A stretch of 64,000 bases of DNA from Caryophanales bacterium UBA5026. GTDB lineage: Bacteria > Bacillota_I > Bacilli_A > RF39 > UBA660. The notes beneath the pieces were generated by a model. That model saw only the letters and a list, made by a program, of their open reading frames with translations, did no database searches and was not told the origin of the DNA. The position numbers were made by a program, and so were the translations under genes. The stretch is from the NCBI GenBank assembly GCA_002416285.1, contig DICM01000035.1:1-64000 (forward strand). Direction: 5' to 3'. Of this stretch, positions 42,960 through 50,529 are shown in pieces. Position 1 is the first letter of the stretch; every line of letters begins with the position of its first letter.

Positions 42960-44021
42960 ATGATATTTCATAAAGTAAGAAGTATAAGTTATCAATTTAG
43001 AAATGAAAAAGATCAAAGTACAAGGGAAAGATTAGATGAAGAACTTAAAAACATCCTATCTAATTTAAAAAAGCAGGCAATAGAGAAATTTCAAAGTGAG
43101 AGTGATCTTAAAAAATTTCTAGATAATGTTATTAAATTTAATAACTATTCTTATAATAATCAAATGCTGATATGGTTGCAGAATCCTAATGCTGAGTATG
43201 TAGCATCTTTTAAAACGTTTTCTGATTTAGGATATAAAATTACAAAGGGTGAAAAGGGGATGGATATATTAGTTCCATCTCTTTTTTATATGGTAAAAAT
43301 AAAATTGGAAAACAATAATTATGAAGTAAAACCGTATTCATTATTAACAGAAGATGAAAAGAAAATTTATAAAGATAAAAATAATGATAAGATTACTTTT
43401 TATAACGAAAAAATAGGTGGATTTAAAATAGGAACGGTATTTGATATATCACAAACAAATATGCCAATTGAATTAATACAACACCAGTTAAATCCATCTC
43501 TTGAAGATAATCGAGTAGATGGAATAGAAGATTTATTTATAAAAGCAATTTATCGTGATGGATTTAAAGTCAAATATGAAGAAAAAATCGGGAATGGTGC
43601 TAAAGGATATTGTGGCCATAAAAATAAATTGATCGTAGTAAAAAAAGACTTAGGAAATTTAATGCGATTAAAGGTAGTCGTACATGAGTATGCTCATGCA
43701 CTTGCTCATACGCACTTAGAAAACAACAACAAAGAGTATAAAGAGCATCGTAATCAATATGAAAGCGAAGCAGAAAGTATTGCATATGTAGTATGTAAAT
43801 ATTTAGGTTTAGATACAAAAGATTATTCAACCATGTATCTTTATTCGTGGAGTAAAAATAAAGATTTTAATGAAATCGATGATTCGCTGAATACAATTGT
43901 TAATTATTCAAAAAAAATCATTGTCAATTACAGCAGTGTCTTAAAAAAATATTTAGAAAATAATTATATGCTAGAAGATTCTTTATATGGTGATATTAGT
44001 AGTGAACAAATACATATATAA
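42960..44021 (+). CDS. LtrC/ArdC-like protein with ImmA-type metallopeptidase motif
   Basis: A 353-residue protein. The N-terminal part (FNNYSYNNQMLIWLQNP, ASFKTFSDLGYKITKGEKG) is typical of the ArdC/LtrC N-terminal domain that is found on conjugative and mobilisable elements and binds single-stranded DNA. A zinc peptidase motif follows: VVHEYAHALAH (HExxH) with a later YESEAESIAYVV. ArdC proteins protect incoming DNA; ImmA-like peptidases cleave repressors. Either role is possible here, and the latter would fit the three XRE regulators. The ATG has only a weak site; the promoter carries an operator-like palindrome. Confidence 0.82.
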   Translation: MIFHKVRSISYQFRNEKDQSTRERLDEELKNILSNLKKQAIEKFQSESDLKKFLDNVIKFNNYSYNNQMLIWLQNPNAEYVASFKTFSDLGYKITKGEKGMDILVPSLFYMVKIKLENNNYEVKPYSLLTEDEKKIYKDKNNDKITFYNEKIGGFKIGTVFDISQTNMPIELIQHQLNPSLEDNRVDGIEDLFIKAIYRDGFKVKYEEKIGNGAKGYCGHKNKLIVVKKDLGNLMRLKVVVHEYAHALAHTHLENNNKEYKEHRNQYESEAESIAYVVCKYLGLDTKDYSTMYLYSWSKNKDFNEIDDSLNTIVNYSKKIIVNYSSVLKKYLENNYMLEDSLYGDISSEQIHI

Positions 44022-44455
44022 ATTAATTACTATAAATGGATAAAGTAAAGATTGATATTAACTTCTGTTTTTCTGAAATTGATTGCAAAAGAAATAGTTA
44101 GAAAAATAAATAAAATAAAAAAAAGACTTGCAAAATTCTTTTTTTGAGTGATTAATAGAATGAGTATAATTTGTGATTCAACATTAAGGTGTTGCTTGGT
44201 ATCAAATTATAATGCAAGAAAGAAAGGTGAAATTATACAATAATCAATTATATACTTTAAGAAATTGAGGTAATTAAAAATATATGTAAATTGTTATTTC
44301 AAAACCTAGTATTTTAAATAATGATTTATATTGAATATTACATTCTCACATTATTAAGATACTATGTTTCAAAAAATGTCAAAGAAATGGAACACGGTAA
44401 TATCGAGTTCTATTTTTTTTATAACTTAGTATGTTTAATGTGAGGAGGGATAAAT
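44022..44455. other. Intergenic region before recombinase operon
   Basis: A 434-bp AT-rich region without a convincing ORF. It contains the long interrupted inverted repeat at 44165-44211 and, near 44390-44420, a weak hairpin (GAAC/GTTC arms) with a T run before the GAGGAGGG site of the 71-residue gene. It could hold the recombinase promoter, an RNA leader or a transfer-related site. Confidence 0.5.
44165..44211. repeat. Interrupted inverted repeat
   Basis: Outer arms TATAATTTG (44165-44173) and CAAATTATA (44203-44211); inner arms AACA (44180-44183) and TGTT (44190-44193). It forms a 47-base cruciform or stem with an internal loop. Confidence 0.6.
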
Positions 44456-44671
44456 TTGAGTGATATAATCAATTTAACGTCAGAACTAACTTTAATAGAT
44501 TTTAAATTAGCCATTGTGAAAGAGTTATATAAAAAACAGGAAATAACAATCAAACAGTTAAATTATATATCTAATATATACAAAAGAAAGCAAGCTGTTC
44601 TGCAAAAAAAATTAAAATCTGAAAAAAATTTATCCTCAATTACACTTAATGTAAACTACAGTAACAAATAA
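44456..44671 (+). CDS. Small protein before the serine recombinase
   Basis: A 71-residue basic helical protein that begins at TTG 44456, with GAGGAGGG eight bases upstream. The first part (LTSELTLIDFKLAIVKELYKK) and the next (QEITIKQLNYISNIYKRKQ) look like a short helical DNA- or protein-binding unit. It is 17 bp upstream of the recombinase gene and shares its operon. A recombination directionality factor or an accessory protein would be expected in this position, but I have no sequence match. Confidence 0.6.
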   Translation: MSDIINLTSELTLIDFKLAIVKELYKKQEITIKQLNYISNIYKRKQAVLQKKLKSEKNLSSITLNVNYSNK

Positions 44672-44688
44672 TAAGTGGAGGTGATCTT

Positions 44689-46368
44689 ATGGATTTATAT
44701 GAAATAAAAAATTTGCTTTGTCAAGGTAAAAATATATATGATCTACCATTAAGAGTTACCTTTTATGCCAGAGTTTCTACTGATAGGGAAGAACAACTTA
44801 ATTCCTTAGAAAATCAGGTTATGTATTTCAATAACCTAATTAAAAAACAAGACAATTGGACTTTTGTTCAAGGTTATGTCGATGAGGGCTTAAGTGGAAA
44901 GTCAGTAAAAAAGAGAGTTCAATTCCTAGAAATGATAGAAGATGCAAGAGAAAAAAAATTTGATTTAATTTTAACAAAAGAAATTTCTAGATTTTCACGA
45001 AATACTTTAGATAGTATACAATATACTCAAGAATTATTATCCTATGGCATAGGGGTTCATTTTTTGAGTGATAATATAAATACTTTTCAAGCTGATTCAG
45101 AATTAAGATTAACAATCATGGCAAGTATTGCACAGGAAGAAGTTAGAAAATTATCAGAAAGAGTTAAGTTCGGTTATAAACGGAGTGTTGAAAGAGGTAT
45201 AGTTAGTGGTTCTAATAATATTTATGGATATTGTAAAAACAATGGAAAGTTATTAATAGTAGAAGAAGAAGCAGATATAATAAAAAAAATATTTGATATT
45301 TATGTTAATAAAAATATGGGAACTACAAAAATAGGGATTTATTTATATGAACAATTTGGGATTAAAAATGCCAACGGTAAACCAATCCACGGTACTACAA
45401 TAAGGGGAATAATAAAAAATCCTAAATATAAAGGATATTATTGTGCAAATAAGACAGCAACTTTAGATTATAGGACAGCTAAGAGGAAAAAATTTGGAAA
45501 AGATGATTGGGTAACATATAAATCAACTGATGAAATTGTTCCAGCAATAGTAGACGAAGATTTGTGGATAAAAGCAAACGAAATGTTAACTTTACGTGGT
45601 AAAAAACATTGTAATAATGATAAAAATGTATATTTTACAAAGTATCCATTATCTGGAAAAATACTCTGTTTTCATGATGGGGCTACATTTGTAAGAGGAA
45701 ATTACAAATTAAAAAATTGTAAAAGAATTTACTGGGCTTGTAGCAATTATAGATATACTGGAAAAAAGAAGTCTGAAAGTTGCAATACTCCATTAATTTA
45801 TGAAGATGAATTAACGGAAATTATGCGTAAAATGGTTCGAATGATAAAAAATAACAGAAAAGATATATTATCAGAAATAAAAGATTTAATAAATGAATCT
45901 TCCAGTCAAAAAGATTATAAAAAAGATTTAATAAAAATGTCCGAAATTCTAGAAAAAGCAAAATCAGAAAAGGACGAGTTAATAAAGATGCGTATGAGAC
46001 ACGAAATAGATACATCGGAATATCAAGAGTACAAAAATAAAATTGATGTGGAAATTAATAAATATGAAATAGAATTGGAAAAGTTAAAAAGAAATGAACT
46101 ACTAGAAAAAACGGATAAAATGAGTTTAGAACAATTTGAAAAGCGAGTAGATGAAATTGTTATATCAGATGATCAGAGTGTTATGTCTGTGGCAGAAACT
46201 CTGTTTGAAAAAATATATGTGGAAACAAATACAATTGATAAAACACATAAAAGAACAAATTTACATATAAAGTTAAAGGTTAGTGATACAAATGAAACTG
46301 ACCTTTCTTTATCGCAATTAGCACTTGTTTTCAGGAGTGACGAGAGGTTTTGTCGCACCATCAGGTAA
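44689..46368 (+). CDS. Large serine recombinase (integrase) of the element
   Basis: A 559-residue large serine recombinase. The catalytic domain has YARVSTD with nucleophile Ser30, EGLSGKS, LILTKEISRFSRN and MASIAQEEVRKLSERVKFG; a recombinase domain (GTTIRGIIKNPKYKGYY), a zinc ribbon region (Cys residues between 330 and 370) and a coiled-coil near residues 400-470 follow. GTGGAGGTG precedes ATG 44689. The last codons (FCRTIR and stop) are read from spoVS: the attR core lies at 46341-46348. In the circular form the frame would instead run on for 34 codons to a stop at 26376-26378, giving 587 residues. Confidence 0.96.
   Translation: MDLYEIKNLLCQGKNIYDLPLRVTFYARVSTDREEQLNSLENQVMYFNNLIKKQDNWTFVQGYVDEGLSGKSVKKRVQFLEMIEDAREKKFDLILTKEISRFSRNTLDSIQYTQELLSYGIGVHFLSDNINTFQADSELRLTIMASIAQEEVRKLSERVKFGYKRSVERGIVSGSNNIYGYCKNNGKLLIVEEEADIIKKIFDIYVNKNMGTTKIGIYLYEQFGIKNANGKPIHGTTIRGIIKNPKYKGYYCANKTATLDYRTAKRKKFGKDDWVTYKSTDEIVPAIVDEDLWIKANEMLTLRGKKHCNNDKNVYFTKYPLSGKILCFHDGATFVRGNYKLKNCKRIYWACSNYRYTGKKKSESCNTPLIYEDELTEIMRKMVRMIKNNRKDILSEIKDLINESSSQKDYKKDLIKMSEILEKAKSEKDELIKMRMRHEIDTSEYQEYKNKIDVEINKYEIELEKLKRNELLEKTDKMSLEQFEKRVDEIVISDDQSVMSVAETLFEKIYVETNTIDKTHKRTNLHIKLKVSDTNETDLSLSQLALVFRSDERFCRTIR
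46322..46361 (+). repeat. attR
   Basis: The right junction: element arm CACTTGTTTTCAGGAGT (46322-46338), core CGAGAGGT (46341-46348), then the spoVS 3' part. The arm matches the reverse complement of 26281-26297 at 16 of 17 positions. Confidence 0.9.
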
Positions 46369-46459
46369 AAATTTAATTTGTATCCCAGCATTTACGGATA
46401 TAATGATTGATGGGGAAGAGAGAACGGCAATTAAACTTATCGTAGAAGCGATGCAATAA
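46343..46459 (+). pseudogene. spoVS: spoVS, 3' part
   Basis: In the SpoVS frame, 38 codons read RGFVAPSGKNLICIPAFTD, then the IDGEERTAIKLIVE tail and stop. This is the exact missing C-terminal half of the gene at 26122. It has no start codon or ribosome binding site of its own and overlaps the end of the recombinase gene in another frame. Confidence 0.95.
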
Positions 46460-46474
46460 TATAAAATAAATATA

Positions 46475-46499
46475 AAAAAGGCATAGCCTTTTTTTTTTG
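46475..46499 (+). terminator. Terminator of spoVS
   Basis: AAAAAGGC (46475-46482), loop ATA, GCCTTTTT (46486-46493), continuing T. Now serves the recombinase gene in the integrated state. Confidence 0.8.
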
Positions 46500-46557
46500 A
46501 CTAAGTGTAGTAATGGATTGTCATAGAAAATCATACGGAGTTTATGCTAAACTCTTC

Positions 46558-46586
46558 TTTACTTACGAAATAAAGCATAGTATAAT
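46558..46586 (+). promoter_or_regulatory. Promoter of sufU
   Basis: TTTACT (46558-46563) and TATAAT (46581-46586), 17-bp spacer. Confidence 0.7.
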
Positions 46587-46606
46587 AAGCCCAAAGGAGT
46601 GGTATT

Positions 46607-47032
46607 ATGGACGCAGAATTCAAAAGAGGAATTATTCTAGATCATTATCAAAACCCGAGAAATCGTGGATTAATTGAAGATCATACATATTTAGAAGCAA
46701 ATACGAATAATGAATCGTGCATTGATGAGATAAATTTAATGGTAAAAATTGATAATGGTGTGATTGTCGATGCAAAATTTGATGGAGAGGCCTGTGCCAT
46801 ATGTACAAGCTCAACTTCTATTATGATTGATACGTTAATTGGAAAAAAAGTGGAAGATGCAATTAAAATTTATGAAAACTTTAGTGCAATGATTGAAGAG
46901 AGACCATACGATGCAGAAATCTTAGAGCAGGCTGTTGTCTATGATGATATTTATAAACAACCTAGCAGAAAGAAATGTGCATTACTCCCATGGTGGGGTT
47001 TTGAAAAAATAATAAATCAGTATAGGAAGTAA
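46607..47032 (+). CDS. sufU: Fe-S cluster assembly protein SufU
   Basis: A 141-residue SufU. In the SUF pathway it accepts sulfur from the cysteine desulfurase SufS through a zinc site. The zinc ligands are visible: Cys38 and Asp40 in NESCIDE (usually TCGD), Cys63 in GEACAIC, and Cys124 in RKKCALLPW. Length is normal. AAAGGAG precedes ATG 46607. Usually sufU stands between sufS and sufB; here sufS, sufC and sufD are not adjacent (spoVS lies upstream), and two unknown genes separate it from sufB. Confidence 0.94.
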   Translation: MDAEFKRGIILDHYQNPRNRGLIEDHTYLEANTNNESCIDEINLMVKIDNGVIVDAKFDGEACAICTSSTSIMIDTLIGKKVEDAIKIYENFSAMIEERPYDAEILEQAVVYDDIYKQPSRKKCALLPWWGFEKIINQYRK

Positions 47033-47054
47033 AATAATTAGGAAGTAAAATAAT
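47023..47054 (+). repeat. 16-bp tandem duplication at the sufU stop
   Basis: TAGGAAGTAAAATAAT occurs twice head to tail (47023-47038 and 47039-47054). The first copy holds the sufU stop codon, and the second supplies AGGA before the next ATG. Confidence 0.85.
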
Positions 47055-47771
47055 ATGGATGTAAAGAAGTTAGTATATATAGCAGAATATTTTGGTTTTT
47101 CAGAAGAGGAAAACTCTATAAAATTAAATTATTTTTATGGGCTTGTCACAAGAACAAACAAAGAGAATCTAGAGTTAGATGGGTATATTGATTTAAATCA
47201 GTTTAAGTTTATTTTTGATTCTTCAAAACAGCAAGAAAAAAATCAAAAAATATGGATTGAACCCGATTTTTTATATATAAAAAAATTATACCCATTCGAT
47301 AGTAAATTAGAAGATTTAAAGATTCCGGTTGAACAAAAGGAATCTTTGAAATTGCTTATGAATGATGAAATAGAGTTAGCAAAAAGGGTTTCGTTAGCGA
47401 AACGATATAGTTGTTATTTAGATTATTTTGATCTTCATGATTTCTGGTATGAAGGAAAAATTATATGCTTGAAATCGAAACAAGGGAAAATAGAATGTAG
47501 TTGTGTGAAAACCAGTAAGGTGATGACTAATAATTATTATTCTGTTGATTTAGAAACAATGGAACGTTATCCGTTAAGGTATTTTATTTCTAATAAAGAA
47601 ATGCAAACGGGAGAGTCTTATTTTGTGCCTTGTTTTAGAGCAGACAGGAATAATTTACCATCTAATAAACAATTTGTTGAGAGCATGATTATCGCATTTG
47701 AAAAATTAGATGAGGAAAAGATACAACCAATTACACAAATCTCTGATTATCGGTATTGTAAAGTAAAATAA
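47055..47771 (+). CDS. Unknown protein between sufU and sufB (copy 1)
   Basis: A 238-residue soluble protein that I do not recognise. A segment YYSVDLETMERYPLRYF and the C-terminal ESMIIAFEKLDEEKIQPIT resemble parts of the protein encoded at 47845, so the two are diverged paralogues. It follows sufU by 22 bp, with a tandem duplication in the gap, and is probably cotranscribed with it. No membrane segment, metal motif or catalytic signature is clear. Confidence 0.68.
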   Translation: MDVKKLVYIAEYFGFSEEENSIKLNYFYGLVTRTNKENLELDGYIDLNQFKFIFDSSKQQEKNQKIWIEPDFLYIKKLYPFDSKLEDLKIPVEQKESLKLLMNDEIELAKRVSLAKRYSCYLDYFDLHDFWYEGKIICLKSKQGKIECSCVKTSKVMTNNYYSVDLETMERYPLRYFISNKEMQTGESYFVPCFRADRNNLPSNKQFVESMIIAFEKLDEEKIQPITQISDYRYCKVK

Positions 47772-47844
47772 AATATTCTAAAGAATACTTTGGTATAATA
47801 TTTAAAATTCTATGAAAGCATAAAGAAAGTATAGTGGGTGCAGT

Positions 47845-48609
47845 ATGAGTATAAGTAGTATAACGGACATTTCCAAATTGGTTTTTGGTGCAAAATATAT
47901 TTCATCGACAGAACTATATAATAGAAATCCCCAACACGAGTACAGTTTAGTGATGAAATCAAGTAGTGTTTTAATGGACTATGTTGAATTGAGTAAGCTC
48001 ATTCCAATTCAAAAATTTCCAACAAAAAAAGAAGATATTGTTTATGACGATTCGGTTTATTATTTAGAAAGAATCGTTTCTTATGGGGAACTAATCACAG
48101 TAGACAAAAATCAATTCAGTTGGTTACCTGATAATCAATTATATTATTTTGAGGAGGATAAGTTAATTGAAATTACCGAGGAAGACACTGTCTTGATGGA
48201 GCAAATAAAATTAGCACACCAGTATGTCAAGTGTATGGAAGAGATGGATTTATATTCCGGTCTATGCACAACACAGATTGTATCAATCGATAATTTTAAA
48301 AAATGTGAAAAGAATTGGATTCATGCATTTCAAAATGGAGAATCTGCCGTTGATCTTGAAACACTTCAAATTTATCCAATTTTAAAAATGGACGAAGATA
48401 ATTTTGGAATCATGAAATCAGGAGTAGAATATGTATATCCACTTTGTCCATATGAAACAAAATATGAAAATGGACAGTTTTTAGACTTCCTAGATTCTAA
48501 TAGTGATATCGAAGTAATTAAAAAAATGATAAAAGCCTATCATCGATTAGAATATTCTAATCCAACAATTTTAAACTTTGCAGACTATCAAAAGAAGAAA
48601 ACAAAATAA
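47845..48609 (+). CDS. Unknown protein between sufU and sufB (copy 2)
   Basis: A 254-residue soluble protein that I do not recognise, a paralogue of the preceding one (SAVDLETLQIYPILKM and KKMIKAYHRLEYSNPTIL align by eye). A TATAAT-like box near 47797 and an AGTGGGTG site before ATG 47845 suggest some independent expression. It is followed by a terminator (48677-48709), so sufB is transcribed separately. Any link with Fe-S assembly is positional only. Confidence 0.68.
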   Translation: MSISSITDISKLVFGAKYISSTELYNRNPQHEYSLVMKSSSVLMDYVELSKLIPIQKFPTKKEDIVYDDSVYYLERIVSYGELITVDKNQFSWLPDNQLYYFEEDKLIEITEEDTVLMEQIKLAHQYVKCMEEMDLYSGLCTTQIVSIDNFKKCEKNWIHAFQNGESAVDLETLQIYPILKMDEDNFGIMKSGVEYVYPLCPYETKYENGQFLDFLDSNSDIEVIKKMIKAYHRLEYSNPTILNFADYQKKKTK

Positions 48610-48676
48610 GAGAAAGGCAATTATTATTACGAAAAAGAAGACGAGAACTAAAAAACAGAGTAATTAATGAATCAAA

Positions 48677-48709
48677 GAGGAAAGAAGCTTTCATTTCCTC
48701 CTTTTTTTT
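48677..48709 (+). terminator. Terminator upstream of sufB
   Basis: GAGGAAA (48677-48683) pairs with TTTCCTC (48694-48700), followed by T. Confidence 0.8.
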
Positions 48710-48734
48710 AGTATAATGAAGAAGCGGTGGTCTT

Positions 48735-50051
48735 ATGAAAATAATAAAAAATCACTTAACAAGTGAAAAAATTAAAGAATTATCAAAAATAAAAAAAGAA
48801 CCAAAATGGATGACTGATTTTAGGCTTCAAGCATATGAATCTTTTGAGCGAATCAACCAACCAAAATTTGGCCCAAAATTAGAACTTGATTTTGATCTTT
48901 TTACTTATTATAAAAAAATTAGCAATCAGGTTGAAAACAATTGGGACAAAGTAGATACAAAGATTCATGAAACTTTTGATCAAATCGGATTAATTGATGC
49001 GGAAAAGAAATATTTAAATGGAGTAGGTGCTCAATTTGAGAGCGAGGTTGTCTATCATAATATGATAGAAGAATTAATCCAGAAGAATGTTATCTTTTGT
49101 GATACCGATACAGCTTTGAAAAAATATCCGGATTTGTTTCAAAAATATTTTAATCAATTAGTAAGTTATGATGAAAATAAATATACAGCTTTAAATAGCG
49201 CAGTATGGAGTGGTGGAACATTTATTTATGTACCGCCGAATACAACTATTGATCGTCCATTACAAAGTTACTTTCGTATTAATACAAAAAATATGGGGCA
49301 ATTTGAACGAACAATTATTGTCGTAGATGAAAATAGCCATCTTCATTATATGGAGGGGTGTACGGCTCCGACTTACACCAGTGATGCCTTGCATGCAGCT
49401 GTTGTTGAAATTTATGTTGGAAAGAATGCTAGTTGTCGCTATACAACCATTCAAAATTGGTCTACTGATATCTATAATTTAGTAACAAAAAGAGCGATTA
49501 TAGAAGAAAATGGATTAATGGAGTGGGTTGATGGGAATGTTGGCTCAAAAGTCAATATGAAATATCCAAGTTGTATTTTGAATGGTCCCTACGCAAAAGG
49601 GAATTGTATTAGTATTGCAGTAGCTTCTGAGAATCAAATACAAGATACAGGTGCAAAAATGATTCATCTTGCACCTCATACAGAAAGTAGTATTATTAGT
49701 AAGTCAATTGCTAATAAAGGTGGGAATGCTACTTATAGAGGAACAGTTCACATTGGAAAAAAGGCAAATTATGCAAAAAGTACTATCAAATGTGATACGA
49801 TTATTTTAGATGATTTATCAAAATCAGATACAATTCCTTATAATATAGTCGATAATAAAACAGCGAGTTTGGAACATGAAGCAACGGTTTCTAAGATTAG
49901 TGAAGAAAAATTATTTTATTTAATGAGTAGAGGACTTAGTGAAGAAAAAGCAAAGGAACTAATCATTATGGGTTTTATGGATGAGTTTAGAGAAGAACTC
50001 CCAATGGAATATGCGGTGGAGCTAAACCATTTGTTAAAAAGTTATTTTTAA
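48735..50051 (+). CDS. sufB: Fe-S cluster scaffold protein SufB
   Basis: A 438-residue SufB/SufD-family protein, closest to SufB, the scaffold subunit of SufBCD. Characteristic pieces are LNGVGAQFESEVVYHN, SAVWSGGTFIYVPPNT, HYMEGCTAPTYT, WVDGNVGSKVNMKYP, LAPHTESSIISKSI and LEHEATVSKISEEKLFYLMSRG. The start is ATG 48735 with a GGTGGT site. It stands alone between terminators; sufC and sufD are not in the window. Confidence 0.93.
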   Translation: MKIIKNHLTSEKIKELSKIKKEPKWMTDFRLQAYESFERINQPKFGPKLELDFDLFTYYKKISNQVENNWDKVDTKIHETFDQIGLIDAEKKYLNGVGAQFESEVVYHNMIEELIQKNVIFCDTDTALKKYPDLFQKYFNQLVSYDENKYTALNSAVWSGGTFIYVPPNTTIDRPLQSYFRINTKNMGQFERTIIVVDENSHLHYMEGCTAPTYTSDALHAAVVEIYVGKNASCRYTTIQNWSTDIYNLVTKRAIIEENGLMEWVDGNVGSKVNMKYPSCILNGPYAKGNCISIAVASENQIQDTGAKMIHLAPHTESSIISKSIANKGGNATYRGTVHIGKKANYAKSTIKCDTIILDDLSKSDTIPYNIVDNKTASLEHEATVSKISEEKLFYLMSRGLSEEKAKELIIMGFMDEFREELPMEYAVELNHLLKSYF

Positions 50052-50052
50052 G

Positions 50053-50075
50053 CAGCAACAATTGTTGTTGTTTTT
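50053..50075 (+). terminator. Terminator of sufB
   Basis: CAGCAAC (50053-50059) and GTTGTTG (50064-50070), loop of four, then five T. Confidence 0.8.
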
Positions 50076-50085
50076 CTATTATGAT

Positions 50086-50113
50086 TTGACAAATATAAAA
50101 AAGCTGTTATAAA
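50086..50113 (+). promoter_or_regulatory. Promoter upstream of gene fragment
   Basis: TTGACA (50086-50091) and TATAAA (50108-50113), 16-bp spacer. The context TTTGACAAATATA is shared with the promoter at 50891. Confidence 0.65.
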
Positions 50114-50345
50114 TAAAACTCATACAGTACCTATTAATTCATTAGTTGATAATTTAACAATTGTAACTTCACCTGCTCCAGTTATAATTACTGGAATAGC
50201 AGCACTTGTAGCAGGAGCATCATTGGTATCAATCGGAATGAATACTATGAATGCTAACATGCTAATTGATGAACTAAACTATAGAAATAGTAATCAAGAA
50301 GAACAACAAAAAGTATATCAAAAAGAGATTAACCACACAAGTTAG
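50103..50345 (+). pseudogene. Gene fragment with one membrane helix
   Basis: From 50103 to the TAG at 50343-50345 one frame is open and protein-like: VPINSLVDNLTIVTSPAPV, then a hydrophobic stretch (IITGIAALVAGASLVSIG) and a charged tail. There is no start codon or ribosome binding site at its 5' end; a TGA lies just upstream, and the first in-frame Met is late. I take it as the 3' remnant of a membrane-protein gene, or a gene with an unusual start. Confidence 0.45.
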
Positions 50346-50529
50346 TCGTTTTTAATATAAATTATGAAACTGAATATATTTCTAAAATTTAATTAATCAT
50401 GATAATAATTTTAGAAATGATTTTAATGATTTTTAAAATATAGTAAAGAGTTAAAATCAAATTTATTATAATTCGCATTTGTCTTGTTTATAATAAAACG
50501 ATATTATGTTTCCAGAAGGGAGGCATTAT
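50346..50529. other. AT-rich spacer with ssb promoter
   Basis: No ORF. A TATAAT at 50489-50494 is the likely -10 of ssb; I see no good -35. Confidence 0.5.

Larger units (their letters stand above)
26267..46348 (+). mobile_element. 20-kb serine-recombinase element inserted in spoVS
   Basis: The element lies between two copies of CGAGAGGT (26267-26274 and 46341-46348), giving a circle of 20,074 bp. It has the layout expected of a large-serine-recombinase element: integrase at the right end, attL and attR made of split SpoVS codons, and a reconstructed 50-bp attP with inverted arms. It is visibly more AT-rich than its surroundings. Cargo comprises nonulosonate-type sugar genes, a HelD-like helicase, radical SAM, glycosyltransferases, an adenylate-forming ligase, a hybrid kinase, regulators and an LtrC/ArdC-like protein. 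I see no capsid, tail, lysis, relaxase or type IV secretion genes, so it is best called a genomic island or a mobilisable integrative element. Confidence 0.95.

Noticed and set aside
42960..44021. Calling the HExxH protein a definite ArdC anti-restriction protein
   Set aside because: The N-terminal domain fits ArdC/LtrC and the peptidase motif fits ImmA; the sequence alone does not decide which role applies.
26267..46348. Calling the element a prophage or a full conjugative element
   Set aside because: No capsid, portal, terminase, tail, lysis, relaxase, coupling protein or type IV secretion genes are seen.
26122..46459. Programmed frameshift or splicing that would rescue spoVS without excision
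   Set aside because: The halves are 20 kb apart with many genes between them; a clear recombinase, core repeat and attP explain the split.
50103..50345. Type I toxin peptide
   Set aside because: It is hydrophobic in part but lacks a start codon and an evident antisense RNA; a gene fragment is simpler.
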